Source: Vulcanimicrobium winogradskyi
Lineage (GTDB): Bacteria > Vulcanimicrobiota > Vulcanimicrobiia > Vulcanimicrobiales > Vulcanimicrobiaceae
DNA length: 64,000 nucleotides
Direction of reading: 5' to 3'
NCBI GenBank assembly: GCA_003134965.1
Contig: PLDA01000004.1
Coordinates: 1-64,000 of the forward strand
The notes under the pieces were generated by a model that was not told the DNA's origin, did no database searches, and saw only the letters and a program-made list of their open reading frames with translations. The translations under genes were made by a program, and so were the position numbers. Every line of letters starts with the position of its first letter. Position 1 is the first letter of the stretch. This document shows, in pieces, positions 25,021 through 34,451 of the stretch.

Positions 25021-27312
25021 TCAGAAGCCGAACAGCGACTTGTGCAGGACGGTGCCGAACGACGTCGGCGACGCGGCCGTCGCGGCGACGGCGGCCGTCG
25101 CGGTCGCGGGTGCAGACGGCGCGGGAGGCGGCGGCGTGCGTGGCGCCGTGAGCGTCAGCAGCGAGCCGAGGTCGGCGGCCGCGTCGGTGCGCTTGCCCAT
25201 GCTCGGCACGCTACCGTCGGCGGCTTTGCAGAACCGCCGCAGGATCGTCGCGAGCAGGGACGTGTGGTCGTACGTTCCGTTGGTGACGGATCCCGGCGGC
25301 ACCCACGCCGACACCGCGAACGCGGGGATGCGAACGCCGTAGCGCTGCAGCGTCGGTTGGTCGTCCGCCGGCCCGCCCGGCGTCGGCGGCCCACCCGGCG
25401 CCGTGGGCGATCCGGGCGGCGTGACATGATCGTAGAGGCCGCCGTGCTCGTCGTACACGCACACCAGCAGGGTCTTCGACCATGCGGGACCGGAGGCGAG
25501 GGCTGCGTAGATGTCGTGGACGAGGCGCTGCCCCGGCTCGACGTCGATCGGCGGATGATCGTCGTTCGGCAGCGCGTCGTACTTCGCGTCGCTGAAGCTC
25601 GGATCTATCCACGACACCTTCGGCAGCGCGCCGACGGCGGCGCGGCTCACGAGCTCGGCGAACGGGCGCATCCGCGACGTGTACGACGCATCCTGGGCGA
25701 GATGGCGGAAGATCAGCGCGAAGGGGATGTTGCCGAAGAAGATGTTCCAGTCGACCCCATGCGCCTGCAACACCTCGAAGATCGTCGTCAGGGTGTAGCC
25801 GGGCGGGTTCGACGTGACATCGCTGCCCGACGGCGTCGTCGTGAGGCCGCCGCTGCCGCCGGTCAGCGAGTACAGGCGGTTCGGCCACGTGTCGGTCGGA
25901 AGCGACGCGAACCATCGGTTGAACAACAGAAAGTTCTTGGCGAGGAACGCATACTGCCAGACGTCGTTCGCGTTGTAGTAGCCCATGATGTCGGCGGCCG
26001 GGATCGCCGTCGAAAAGCTCACGCGCGTCGAGAACGTCACGCTCGAGAGCGTCTCGTTGGAGACCGCGCACGTCCAGTTGCCCGGCGCCGCCAAATCGGC
26101 TGCGGTGACCGTGTGGTTGATTACGAGCTCCGTCGCGTGCAATGGCGCGTTCTGGGTCGCAATCGGCTTTGCGACGCCGGGGCGCCGCAGCTCGATCCTG
26201 GCGAGCAGGTTCAACTCCGAACGCAAGGTCGTTCCACCGTGTACCGGCGTGACGACGATCGTGAGCGGTCCGACCGCGGTCGGCGCGAACGTGAGCGTTG
26301 CCGTGTCCTCCGCGGCGATCGTCAGCTGGCCGGACTGGCTCGCCGCCAGAGACGCGACGTAGCTGACCGTCGTGTCGAACGCGACGGTCGCATCGCTCGC
26401 GTTCGTCACGGTGCAGGTCCACATTCCGCCGCTCGCGACGTCCGCCGGCGTGGCATCGTATGTGAGCTTGAGCAACGCGCTGCCGAGCGGCGTCGACGAC
26501 TGCGCCGCGGCCGTCGTTTGTCCTGGGCGGAACAGCACGATGGTTCCGAGCTGGCCCGACGCCGAGTGCAGATTGGACGGGATATTCGCGGCAAACGCTG
26601 TCACCGTGATCGTGCACGGGAAGCCGAGGCGGAACGCGACCGACGACGAGGTGCCGCCGGCCAACACCATCGGCCGGTCCAGCGTCGTCGGCGAGGTCAG
26701 TTGGCGGATGTAGTTCTTGACGAACCCCGCGTTGGGCCGGCCCGATGCGTCCTTGCTCAGCTGTTCGTCGACGTCGGTCCAGCCGTGGCCGGGGTCGTGA
26801 CCGATCGTCGTCGTCCCGAGGTGATGCACCGGAATTGGCGTGCCCGCAACGTCCTGATTGCTCTCGTTGCCCTTGAGGCCGTCGACCGCGCTGTTTCCGG
26901 CGAGGCTGAGGAAGCCCAGCATGTGGTCGAAGGAGCGGTTTTCCATCATCAGCACGACGACGTGGTCGATCTCGCCGAGCGGCCCGGGGGTCGTCGGATA
27001 GCGCACGGTTGCGGTCACCGTCGCGGGCGCCGTCCCCGTGTTCGTTACCGTCGCCGTCCAGTCGGCGGCGAGTTCCGTCGTACTCGCCGCGACGTCGACG
27101 AACAGCGCTTGCGCGCCCGCGGGCATCTGCGCCGAGGTTCGGCTCACCGCCGCCGCCGTCGAGCCGGGCTTCATCACGTCGAGCCGCAGCGGCGGCAGCG
27201 GCGCCCCGCCGGTCACGTTGACGTTCACCCACCCCGCGAGCGCGGGACGGAACCGAACCGTGAGGACAGCGTTCGGCGCGAGCGCGCCGGAGGAGATGAC
27301 GGGATACGACAC
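25021..27312 (-). CDS. Phosphoesterase / phospholipase C family with beta modules
   Basis: 763 aa from GTG 27312 behind GAGGAGG. A first beta module (LRLDVMKPGSTAAAVSRTSA to about 110) precedes the catalytic domain start IDHVVVLMMENRSFDHMLGF, the PF04185 metal site. The domain is then interrupted by about 250 residues with two more modules, each having WTCTVTN or WTCAVSN and F-T-T-V-Y strands. It resumes at MGYYNANDVWQYAFLAKNF and ends with the second metal site (CVYDEHGGLYDHVTPP). Hydrolyses phosphodiesters, probably lipid headgroups. No classical signal peptide. Likely an operon with the next upstream gene. Confidence 0.88.
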   Translation of the reverse strand: MSYPVISSGALAPNAVLTVRFRPALAGWVNVNVTGGAPLPPLRLDVMKPGSTAAAVSRTSAQMPAGAQALFVDVAASTTELAADWTATVTNTGTAPATVTATVRYPTTPGPLGEIDHVVVLMMENRSFDHMLGFLSLAGNSAVDGLKGNESNQDVAGTPIPVHHLGTTTIGHDPGHGWTDVDEQLSKDASGRPNAGFVKNYIRQLTSPTTLDRPMVLAGGTSSSVAFRLGFPCTITVTAFAANIPSNLHSASGQLGTIVLFRPGQTTAAAQSSTPLGSALLKLTYDATPADVASGGMWTCTVTNASDATVAFDTTVSYVASLAASQSGQLTIAAEDTATLTFAPTAVGPLTIVVTPVHGGTTLRSELNLLARIELRRPGVAKPIATQNAPLHATELVINHTVTAADLAAPGNWTCAVSNETLSSVTFSTRVSFSTAIPAADIMGYYNANDVWQYAFLAKNFLLFNRWFASLPTDTWPNRLYSLTGGSGGLTTTPSGSDVTSNPPGYTLTTIFEVLQAHGVDWNIFFGNIPFALIFRHLAQDASYTSRMRPFAELVSRAAVGALPKVSWIDPSFSDAKYDALPNDDHPPIDVEPGQRLVHDIYAALASGPAWSKTLLVCVYDEHGGLYDHVTPPGSPTAPGGPPTPGGPADDQPTLQRYGVRIPAFAVSAWVPPGSVTNGTYDHTSLLATILRRFCKAADGSVPSMGKRTDAAADLGSLLTLTAPRTPPPPAPSAPATATAAVAATAASPTSFGTVLHKSLFGF

Positions 27313-27327
27313 GAGAGCGCGCCTCCT

Positions 27328-28437
27328 CTATTGGTGAGCGACGACGACGACGGGCTGCGGAACGGTGTAGAACGAGACGACGAGCGCATCTCCGGAAACG
27401 GAATAGCTCGCGACGTGCGCCTGTCCGTGAAACGGCTGCTGGGAACCAAGCCCAAACCTCGAAGGCGGAGGCGTATCGTTCAGCCGCATCAGCGACACGA
27501 AGAAGCGTTCGAAATACTGGAAGAGCACCGCTGGGGGGATGCCGCCGCCGGCGGCCGACGCCACGGCGTCTTGGATCGCACCGCTCAAGTCTTTCACGCC
27601 GACCCCGTGATAATTCGCCTCGGCCTTCGCCTGACATGTTGCCGAGAGGCGCCCGTCCAAGCCGACCGTGACCGTCACCTGCAAGGACGCCACGTCGATC
27701 TCGAGGGTCGTCGGGTCAGCGCATTGGATGACCGTCGGCCCGAACGGCAGGGTCATGACGAACGCGACCTGCGCGCGGTCGAACGTCGGGGCCGCCAGCA
27801 CGCCCGTCTCGAACGCGTACTCGAAGACGAGCGGGTTCGGCAAGATGTCGAGATCGGGCAGCAGTGAGCTGATCTCATTCGTGTCGTAGTTGATGTCGTC
27901 GAGGTGAAAGTCGTGCGCGCTCGCGCCCAGCATGGTCGCGACCGACGGAGACCACGAGATTCGCGAGCGAACGTCGTCTTTCGAGGCGCTGCTCTGCAGG
28001 TGCAGCCGGAGCTGCGCGTCCGACACGATCTGCGTGAGCAACGTTTGGAGCAGGGCGATGTCGAACGATGCGGTTTGCAGTGGGTACGTGCTGATGTAGG
28101 CGATGGTCGTGCTGAACGTCAGCGGGACGAGAGTGCCGTTCGTGAGGCGGCACGTCCAATTACCCGCAACCGCCATATCGGCCGCGGTCGCCGTGTAGCT
28201 AACGCCGAGGTGCGCCGAGCCCATCGGTGCTTTGTAGCTCGCGACGGCTTTCGCGCTGCCCGGCTTGAACAAGTCGAGCTGGGCGAGGAAATTCTCCTCG
28301 GTTTGCGTCTTCGTCTTGTCCGGAACGGCGACCACCGAGATCAGACCGGGGTTGTCAGGGCGAAACGCGATCACCCCGCTGTCCTCGCTCTGCACGGTCG
28401 TCGTCTGCTGCATTTCGACGCGAGCGTAGTCGGCCAC
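27328..28437 (-). CDS. Companion protein sharing the phosphoesterase beta module
   Basis: 369 aa, GTG 28437 with GGAGGG before it. The N-terminal 115 residues match the repeated module of the neighbouring phosphoesterase: LAQLDLFKPGSAKAVASYKA, then AVAGNWTCRLTNGTLVPLTF. The rest (Asp-rich, DDINYDTNEISSLLPDLDI) is of unknown family. It ends 16 bases before the phosphoesterase start on the same strand, so the two are probably cotranscribed and may bind each other or a shared surface through the common module. Confidence 0.75.
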   Translation of the reverse strand: MADYARVEMQQTTTVQSEDSGVIAFRPDNPGLISVVAVPDKTKTQTEENFLAQLDLFKPGSAKAVASYKAPMGSAHLGVSYTATAADMAVAGNWTCRLTNGTLVPLTFSTTIAYISTYPLQTASFDIALLQTLLTQIVSDAQLRLHLQSSASKDDVRSRISWSPSVATMLGASAHDFHLDDINYDTNEISSLLPDLDILPNPLVFEYAFETGVLAAPTFDRAQVAFVMTLPFGPTVIQCADPTTLEIDVASLQVTVTVGLDGRLSATCQAKAEANYHGVGVKDLSGAIQDAVASAAGGGIPPAVLFQYFERFFVSLMRLNDTPPPSRFGLGSQQPFHGQAHVASYSVSGDALVVSFYTVPQPVVVVAHQ

Positions 28438-28543
28438 GATGCCCTCCCCCGAGGCGTCGGCATACGCCGCGTGCCGATTACAAGCCTCCCCGAGCAGGAT
28501 AGCCGTGCACGGCCAAGCCGGGGCGTTTGCGGAAGAAGCGGCG

Positions 28544-29116
28544 CTACCGGTCGGGCAGCGGGCGACAGGGCAGCGGCGGAGCGTCTGCGATCCTGTACGA
28601 CGGTACGAGCAGCCAGTGCTGCCACGTGGCCGCCGATCCGTCCGATAGTTCGAGCGGTTCCAGGTGCACCTCGATCTTTCCAGCCGGGATGCTCAGCGAG
28701 CGGTGCGGCGCGCCGGCCGGGTGGATGACGTAGTACGAGCGGATACGTTTGACGATCCACTGCTGGTTCGCCGCGTTCGACCGGTGCATCGAACGGAGTT
28801 CGACGTGACCGCCGGCGGTGGTGACGACGGTCATCGCTTGGAGGGTGTTGCGTACGACGATCGCGTACGTGCCGTGCGGTTGCGAGACGAACCGCCATTG
28901 CTGGTTCGCGCGGCTCTCGTAGTACCAATCCCGAATTCCGAGACCTTCTCGGCGCTGACACTCCTGGCTCGCCACTTCGACGCTTTGATACCGATTGGCG
29001 CGCGAGACGATCGCGAACCACTGCGCGTTGTCGACCGACATGGACTTCGTGGCGGCTTCGGCCTGCCCGGGCGCCCACGGAGCTGCCAACATCGCGGCGG
29101 AGACCATGATGAGCAT
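28544..29116 (-). CDS. Secreted ricin-type beta-trefoil lectin-like protein
   Basis: 190 aa from ATG 29116; a Met at 29170 also opens the frame. Signal peptide ends near PGQAEA. The mature part has RICIN repeat marks: NQQWRFVSQPHGTYAIVV and NQQWIVKRIRSYYVIHPA, with the Q-x-W motif in two lobes. Such domains bind carbohydrates. It precedes the phosphoesterase pair on the same strand but is separated by about 100 bases. Confidence 0.75.
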   Translation of the reverse strand: MLIMVSAAMLAAPWAPGQAEAATKSMSVDNAQWFAIVSRANRYQSVEVASQECQRREGLGIRDWYYESRANQQWRFVSQPHGTYAIVVRNTLQAMTVVTTAGGHVELRSMHRSNAANQQWIVKRIRSYYVIHPAGAPHRSLSIPAGKIEVHLEPLELSDGSAATWQHWLLVPSYRIADAPPLPCRPLPDR

Positions 29117-29360
29117 CTGCCTCGAGCCCCATCCGGGAAGCAAAAAGCGTGCGTACACGACGGGAGTCATTCGACGCGCCGCGTTCGGTCACCGGTCGGG
29201 CCGCGAACTGCTCGTGCAGCATCTGCCGAAATGATTGGCACTTTGCGGGCAGGTAGTCTTAGCGAATCCTGGTACTTTCCTTCGACACGACCTCGGTCCC
29301 GTCGTCTATGCCGAGTTCAATCTCTATCCCAAGGTCGTCGTCGCGGGAAACATCGCGCAC

Positions 29361-29750
29361 TTAGCACTCGCTGTTCGAGAATCCGACTCGCGGCGACCGG
29401 AAGTTCACCGGCGAGTAGACGTGCACCCAAGCGAAGCCCCTCGTCGCTTCCAGCGGGTTGAGCTCCGCGCGGACGTGCCTTCTGCCGCTCGCATCCATCG
29501 TGATCGTGCGCATGCGCCAGGCATGGTTGCCCGAGCGCGCCCAGTGATACTTGACGACGTGCGGCATGCCGGGCGGCCAATTGCTCGTGACGATGTCGGC
29601 GTCGAAGCGGAAAAGGCCGCAGCCGTTGATCGAGTTGCGTGACTCGACGTTCTGGACCGTGACGGTCGGGCCGGCGGCGACGGCCGGTGCGAGCGGTACG
29701 ATTGCGGCAATCGCGAGCGCGAGCGAAGCTGCCGATGCTGAAAAGCGCAT
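29361..29750 (-). CDS. Small secreted protein
   Basis: 129 aa with signal peptide MRFSASAASLALAIAAIVPL ending about residue 25 (AVAAG). The mature part has two Cys (NGCGLFRFDAD and the C-terminal Cys) and many aromatic residues. No family recognised. Confidence 0.6.
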   Translation of the reverse strand: MRFSASAASLALAIAAIVPLAPAVAAGPTVTVQNVESRNSINGCGLFRFDADIVTSNWPPGMPHVVKYHWARSGNHAWRMRTITMDASGRRHVRAELNPLEATRGFAWVHVYSPVNFRSPRVGFSNSEC

Positions 29751-29986
29751 GATATCACCTCAAGACGGAGCGCAGAGTCGTTCGTCCCGCTTTTCGTACG
29801 GTCCCGCCCGCCCATAAGCCGCGCCCCACCGTTTTCCCATGCCGGCGGCCTACGCTGCGGATGTCAAGCGCACGATGGTGAAGAAAACAGGCGACCGCTA
29901 AATCGACCGTAGCGACGAGTTGAAGATCGGTAGCGACACGCTTCCCGTCACGACAACCGGGACGACGGCACATGTCGTTGGCTTCA

Positions 29987-31024
29987 TTACCTCGGTGGCC
30001 GTGGCGGCGCCTTGTCGTTGATGATGATTCTGCCGCGCCCGATCTCGCACTTCTTATCCAGGGAACTGTAGGTTTGACCGGTAGGGCATGAAGGCCCGGC
30101 AGAACCCACGCCGCCAAACGCGTGCGGCAAGCTGAATTTCTGTACGATCGTCCGCTTCGATCCGGCAGGCAGCGGGGAGTAGACGATGTTGGAACTCTCC
30201 GCGGTACCCGGAGTGCCCTGATACACACTGGATAGTCCGGCGAGGCTGCCTTCGGCTGTCAGCGTCGTCGTCGCCTCGTACGTGATCCTTCCTGCGCCGG
30301 AATTGAGCGTGGTATGAAGGCCACTGCCCAAACCAACGAGATTCATCTGGAACGCAAGGATCGGCGCGACCCCTTCAGGGCCGACGAGCCTTTGCATACC
30401 TGCGTATTTGAGCCTGTGTATGAGGTGCGGGCCGGTACTCTTTTTCCGGCCTCGATTGTCGACGACCGTGTACTTCGCCCCGATGATCGCGCCGCCGGCA
30501 TCGTCGACCAACTCATAGATGATCTTGAAGCCTGCTGGAACGCGATTGCTCGGCACTGGAAACCGTGCGAAGGGTGTCCTCGGAAACGACGGATAATTAA
30601 AAAGGTTTCCGGAGCACGTCTGCTGGGTCGGCTTCTTGGTGTTGCATGGGAACCCGATTGTGTTGTGCAAATGCCAGCGAGATGACTGGGACGGGAAGTT
30701 CTCCATAATCCAAACGATCCCCAGCGTTGCCCATTTGTTTGGATCGAAATTCGTGACGTATTGCTGGTAGACGCTGTTGGCGTTTGCCGGTGAATTGCAG
30801 TTGAGCTGCATGCTCATGCCTTGCGGCGCGACGATGTCTTGATCGACGTCAATCGTAACGCGGAGGCCCCGAATCGGTTTTCCGCCGCCGTACATGAAAT
30901 AATTGTTGTTGGAGCTGAAGTTTTGAGGTGGGAGCGCTACGGGACCCGCTCGGGCGACAACGGGCGAGAGGGAACTGGCTGCGACCAGGCCGAGCCCGCG
31001 CACGAACGTACCACGCTTCATCAT
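29987..31024 (-). CDS. Secreted protein, tandem paralogue 1
   Basis: 345 aa. The N-terminus MMKRGTFVRGLGLVAASSLS resembles a Tat/Sec signal. The mature part includes GGKPIRGLRVTIDVDQDIVA and VPAGFKIIYELVDDAGGAII, and ends CPTGQTYSSLDKKCE. The next gene upstream (31112-32131) is a clear paralogue in the same order and orientation. Cell-surface or extracellular role; function unknown. Confidence 0.7.
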   Translation of the reverse strand: MMKRGTFVRGLGLVAASSLSPVVARAGPVALPPQNFSSNNNYFMYGGGKPIRGLRVTIDVDQDIVAPQGMSMQLNCNSPANANSVYQQYVTNFDPNKWATLGIVWIMENFPSQSSRWHLHNTIGFPCNTKKPTQQTCSGNLFNYPSFPRTPFARFPVPSNRVPAGFKIIYELVDDAGGAIIGAKYTVVDNRGRKKSTGPHLIHRLKYAGMQRLVGPEGVAPILAFQMNLVGLGSGLHTTLNSGAGRITYEATTTLTAEGSLAGLSSVYQGTPGTAESSNIVYSPLPAGSKRTIVQKFSLPHAFGGVGSAGPSCPTGQTYSSLDKKCEIGRGRIIINDKAPPRPPR

Positions 31025-31111
31025 TTATGTTTCCCCCCAGCTCAGTGGAGATCCGGTCGAACTAATGGACTTGCCGATTCGTCTTGGCCGGTCTGCATGA
31101 TGCATGCAGCG

Positions 31112-32131
31112 TCACCTCGGGGGCTTCTGGGGCGGCGCCTTGTCGTTGGTAAGGACCTTGTTGTACGGATTCTCGCACATCTTCGACAGGGGGTTGTAGG
31201 TTTGTCCGGCAGGGCATGAATGCCCGGCAGCCACGTGCGGCACACCGAATTTCTGTACGATTTTCCGCGCCGGCCCGGCGGGCAGCTTGGAGTAGCCGAC
31301 GTTGGAACTCTCGACCGTACCTGGCGTGCCCCGATAAACATCGGTCAGTCCGGCGAGGCTGCCCTCCGGCGTCAGAGTCGTCGCCGCCTCATAGGTGATC
31401 CTTCCCGCGCCCGATGTTAGCGTGGTATGAGCGCCGCCGTTCCTGCCGACGAGATTCATCTGGAACGCAAGGATCGGCGCGACCCCTTCAGGCCCGACGA
31501 GCTTTTGGATACCGGCGTATTTGAACTCGTGTATGTGCTGCGGTCCGCTGGTCGTGCTCTTCCCTCGATTGTCCACGACCGTGTACGTCGCGCCAACGAT
31601 CGCGCCGCTGGCATCGTCCATCAACTCGTAGATGATCTTGAAGCCTGCCGGAATGCGATCGCTCGGCCCCGGAAACCTTGTGAAGGGCACCTTTGGAATT
31701 GGGTAATTAAAAAGGTTGCCCTTGCACGACTTCTCGGTCGTTGCGTTGTTACTGCACGGGAGCCCGATCGTCTGGTGCAAATCCCAGCGAGACTTCTTGG
31801 ACGGAAAGTTCTCAATCGACCAAGCAATCCGCAGTGTCTCTGATTGCGGGGTGAAGTTTGTGCAGTATTGCTGGTAGGCGCAGTTCGCGCGTGCCGGCGA
31901 ATTGCCGTTGAGCTGCATGCTCATGGCATTTGGCGCGACGATATCCTCGTCGACGTCGATCGTGACGCGGAGCCCCCGAATCGGTTCCCCGCCGCCGTAA
32001 ATGAAATAATTGCGGTTAGAGCCGAAGTCCCGGGGAGGGGGCGCCAGGGGCCCCGCTTGGGCGCGAACCGGCGAGAGGGAACTGGCTGCGACGAGGCCTA
32101 CCCCGCGCACGAAGCTACCACGCTTCATCAT
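31112..32131 (-). CDS. Secreted protein, tandem paralogue 2
   Basis: 339 aa from ATG 32131. The frame is open further upstream but homology to the tandem copy starts at MMKRGSFVRGVGLVAASSLS. Shared blocks: GGEPIRGLRVTIDVDEDIVA, YAGIQKLVGPEGVAPILAF and the terminal CPAGQTYNPLSKMCE. The spacing to the next copy is 87 bases. Duplication and divergence of an exported protein. Confidence 0.72.
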   Translation of the reverse strand: MMKRGSFVRGVGLVAASSLSPVRAQAGPLAPPPRDFGSNRNYFIYGGGEPIRGLRVTIDVDEDIVAPNAMSMQLNGNSPARANCAYQQYCTNFTPQSETLRIAWSIENFPSKKSRWDLHQTIGLPCSNNATTEKSCKGNLFNYPIPKVPFTRFPGPSDRIPAGFKIIYELMDDASGAIVGATYTVVDNRGKSTTSGPQHIHEFKYAGIQKLVGPEGVAPILAFQMNLVGRNGGAHTTLTSGAGRITYEAATTLTPEGSLAGLTDVYRGTPGTVESSNVGYSKLPAGPARKIVQKFGVPHVAAGHSCPAGQTYNPLSKMCENPYNKVLTNDKAPPQKPPR

Positions 32132-32328
32132 CTGGCGTTCCCCTCGGCTCTCGACCGACACGGATCGGTGTTTTTGGACACGCATAAAACTGTGCTCGGC
32201 GTGTAACTCACCGAGGCGGTTGCAGATTTCTCGAAAACCGACACGTAGAAGTTTGCCGCCTCTTCGGCTCGGCCGTCGAACCACAGGAACGGCGTGATCC
32301 GTCCCCCTACGGCAGCACCATCATCCAT
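32128..32328 (-). pseudogene. N-terminal fragment of a PhnB-like VOC protein
   Basis: GRITPFLWFDGRAEEAANFY then VSVFEKSATASVSYT is the start of a 3-demethylubiquinone-methyltransferase/PhnB-like VOC domain. The homology ends after about 45 codons, where the upstream region of the next gene begins. Its ATG overlaps the end of the intact VOC gene by 22 bases, showing an original two-gene VOC operon whose second member was cut short. Confidence 0.6.
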
Positions 32329-32717
32329 TCGGTGCCGAACTTGTCGGTGACCATGCCGAACCGGCCGCCCCAGAACGCGTTGTCGATCGGCATCCCGACC
32401 TTGCCGCCCGCCGCGAGCGCGTTGAAGATCGTTTCGCCGCGCGGCCCCTCGTCGAGCGAGAGGGAGATCGAGATGTTGCCGGCGTCGGGATCGACGGTCT
32501 TTACCTCGCGGCCGTCGGATGCCATGAACGCGATCCCGTCGGCGGTGAACGACGCGTGCATCACGCTGTTCGCCGCACCGGGCGGCATCTCGCTCGCCAT
32601 CGGGGTGTCTTTGACGCGCATCATCTCGTAGCTGCCGCCGAAGACCCCTTTGTAGAACTCCAGCGCTTCTTCGCAGCGCCCGTAGAAGAAGATGTAGGGT
32701 ACCAGTTGCGTCGCCAT
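32307..32717 (-). CDS. VOC family protein (PhnB-like)
   Basis: 136 aa from ATG 32717. It has the paired beta-alpha-beta modules of the vicinal-oxygen-chelate fold: LVPYIFFYGRCEEALEFYKG, then VFGGSYEMMRVKD, ending with AFWGGRFGMVTDKFGTEWMM. Similar proteins are often annotated YdcE/PhnB and lack a proven function. Complete. Confidence 0.85.
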   Translation of the reverse strand: MATQLVPYIFFYGRCEEALEFYKGVFGGSYEMMRVKDTPMASEMPPGAANSVMHASFTADGIAFMASDGREVKTVDPDAGNISISLSLDEGPRGETIFNALAAGGKVGMPIDNAFWGGRFGMVTDKFGTEWMMVLP

Positions 32718-32898
32718 GGGTGTTCCTCCGGAATCACGCGCGAACGAGGGTCGCGGTGAGGGTGGGTTCGAGGTGCGAGGTCTGCCGGCCCGCGCGATCG
32801 AGAACGGCACCGTACACCTGATTGGAGACCCCGAGCTGCTGACGCGATTCGCGGAGATCTTCCGTATCGAACCGATGCCGGCGGCAAGGTCGATCTAG
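32716..32898 (+). pseudogene. Possible remnant, GDPELLTRFAEIF-type tail
   Basis: The last 35 residues (ARAIENGTVHLIGDPELLTR then FAEIFRIEPMP) look coding and recall the end of an SCP2-like or regulator tail domain, while the first 20 look random. Probably the surviving end of a lost gene. Weak. Confidence 0.25.
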
Positions 32899-32979
32899 GC
32901 CCGCGCCGGCACATGCAGGCTACATCCTGTCTGCGCTCTCACGAACCGGCGCGCACCGACGCGGCGTACTGGGTTCGTC

Positions 32980-33399
32980 ATGCAAAATATCTTCGCGATC
33001 ATCGCCGCCGCCGGTGCGCTGACGATGCCGCAAACTGGCATCGCGACGAACGCGCCCGTCGCCGTTAGCACCTGCACGGTTAGCGATCTCTACAATTCCG
33101 CGATCAACGCCGAGTTCGGTCCGCCGATCTCGTACCGCATGCTGCAGCTCACCTTTCTCAACACCGACGACGCCGTCGCGACGCAAGTGACGTTCGACGT
33201 GACGCACGATGGAGCGCATACGGTGGTGATCGACCGCGGCCGTTTCAGCAAAGGCGTCCCGATCGAGCGGCTCTACGACGCCGTCACCGGCGCGTACGGC
33301 GGCGGTTCGGCTGAGTGCGCCGTCGCGGCGATCACGTTCGCCGACGGCCGCCGCTGGACCGCGCCGGGCGGGACGACGACAGCCGCGACGCTGCGCTAG
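32980..33399 (+). CDS. Secreted protein of unknown function
   Basis: 139 aa. Short signal peptide (MQNIFAIIAAAGALTMPQTG). The mature part begins with CTVSDLYNSAINAEFG and has a beta-sandwich-like pattern (LQLTFLNTDDAVATQVTFDV). Two Cys could pair. No family recognised. Confidence 0.6.
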   Translation: MQNIFAIIAAAGALTMPQTGIATNAPVAVSTCTVSDLYNSAINAEFGPPISYRMLQLTFLNTDDAVATQVTFDVTHDGAHTVVIDRGRFSKGVPIERLYDAVTGAYGGGSAECAVAAITFADGRRWTAPGGTTTAATLR

Positions 33400-33470
33400 C
33401 CGTCCCCCGCCCGCAACCCCTTCCCGTGCTCCCGAACCGGTGATCGTGCCGGCGGCGTACGCCGGTTGCT

Positions 33471-33737
33471 GTGTTCGTTCAAACGACATTCTCGCGAGCG
33501 CGCGAACCCACTCATGCTCCCCGTGTCGTGCGCACGTCGGTGCTGCGGAATTCGCGGCCGCCGCGCTCGCCGGGATACTCCCGCGTGACGATCCGCCGGG
33601 GTGCGATCACGGCCGACGCCGGCACGCTGAGCGCGGAAGCGCCAGAGACGCTGTTCGTTCGCGGGCTCGGAAAAGTGGACGAAATCGCCGTCGTGTGGGG
33701 AGAGCACGTCGTCGCTCGCGGAAAGCCGGTGTACTAA
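33471..33737 (+). CDS. Hypothetical, weakly supported
   Basis: 88 aa. The C-terminal part (PETLFVRGLGKVDEIAVVWG) is protein-like; the N-terminal 35 residues are Arg/Pro-rich and may be non-coding. It could be a frameshifted or truncated gene. Confidence 0.3.
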   Translation: MFVQTTFSRAREPTHAPRVVRTSVLRNSRPPRSPGYSRVTIRRGAITADAGTLSAEAPETLFVRGLGKVDEIAVVWGEHVVARGKPVY

Positions 33738-33839
33738 GAGGATGGGCGCGCGGATGCTACTTGCGTCGCGCCGTATCGGCGATCCGATGACCCTCTCGGC
33801 GGCGTACTCTTTGCGGTGCACCGTTCTAGGAGAATCTTC

Positions 33840-34145
33840 GTGAAACAAGTTCTACAAGCCGCCGCGATCGCGATGTTTGTCGCACTCGGCGCGCAGTACA
33901 CCGTTGTCGACGAGCAGGGGCGAGTCGTTGGGACCCTCGTCACGGATACGCCTGCGACATCTCAGATGAGGATCATCGGCATCACCAACGCCGCGCGCGG
34001 TAAAATCCCCGCGCAGCCCGATCGCCAGGCCGACCGAACGTTCCATCCTGACTACTCCCGAGCGCTCAGCGTCGATCAGATGGAGCGCGCATGGCGTAAC
34101 GAGCTGGATCGGATCAACCCGCCAATCGTCACGGGCGGGGGGTGA
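33840..34145 (+). CDS. Small exported or anchored protein
   Basis: 101 aa from GTG 33840, with AGGAGA six bases upstream; the frame is also open from 33816. The N-terminus VKQVLQAAAIAMFVALGAQY is a short hydrophobic segment, either anchor or signal. The rest is polar with no known domain. It is followed 4 bases later by another small exported protein gene. Confidence 0.5.
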   Translation: MKQVLQAAAIAMFVALGAQYTVVDEQGRVVGTLVTDTPATSQMRIIGITNAARGKIPAQPDRQADRTFHPDYSRALSVDQMERAWRNELDRINPPIVTGGG

Positions 34146-34149
34146 CGGC

Positions 34150-34407
34150 GTGCTCCCGTTTCTCGGCAGCGTGGCAATCGTGTTCGCCGCACTCGCGCCC
34201 GTATCGGCGCCCGCGTCACCCGAGTCGGTGCAAGCCGCACCGGTAACCGTGCCGGTCGCTGCGGCCGCACCCTCGCGACGCCGGCGGCACCACCAGGAAG
34301 CCGTCAACGTCCGGCCATCCGCCCCGTCCTCCGACGATCAGGCAATCGAGGAGCAGATGCGAATGCGCGTCCTCATGCCCGCACTGAGCGGCGACGGCGG
34401 CGGCTAA
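34150..34407 (+). CDS. Small secreted Ala/Pro-rich protein
   Basis: 85 aa. GTG start, signal-like LPFLGSVAIVFAALAPVSAP, then an Ala/Val/Pro linker and a basic RRRRHH patch. Paired with the gene ending at 34145. Function unknown. Confidence 0.45.
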   Translation: MLPFLGSVAIVFAALAPVSAPASPESVQAAPVTVPVAAAAPSRRRRHHQEAVNVRPSAPSSDDQAIEEQMRMRVLMPALSGDGGG

Positions 34408-34410
34408 CGA

Positions 34411-34449
34411 GGGTTACCCGGGCGGGCCGAAAGCCTTCCCGGGTATCCC
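34411..34449. terminator. Hairpin between convergent genes
   Basis: GGGTTACCCGGG (34411-34422) pairs with CCCGGGTATCCC (34438-34449) with one mismatch across a 15-base loop. It lies exactly between genes converging at 34407 and 34452. No T-run on either strand, so any termination would be of the non-canonical type. Confidence 0.5.
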
Positions 34450-34451
34450 GG

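Noticed and set aside
25018..27867. 949-codon open frame on the plus strand
   Set aside because: Arg-rich, antisense to the phosphoesterase gene with clear family motifs; a shadow of high-GC coding.
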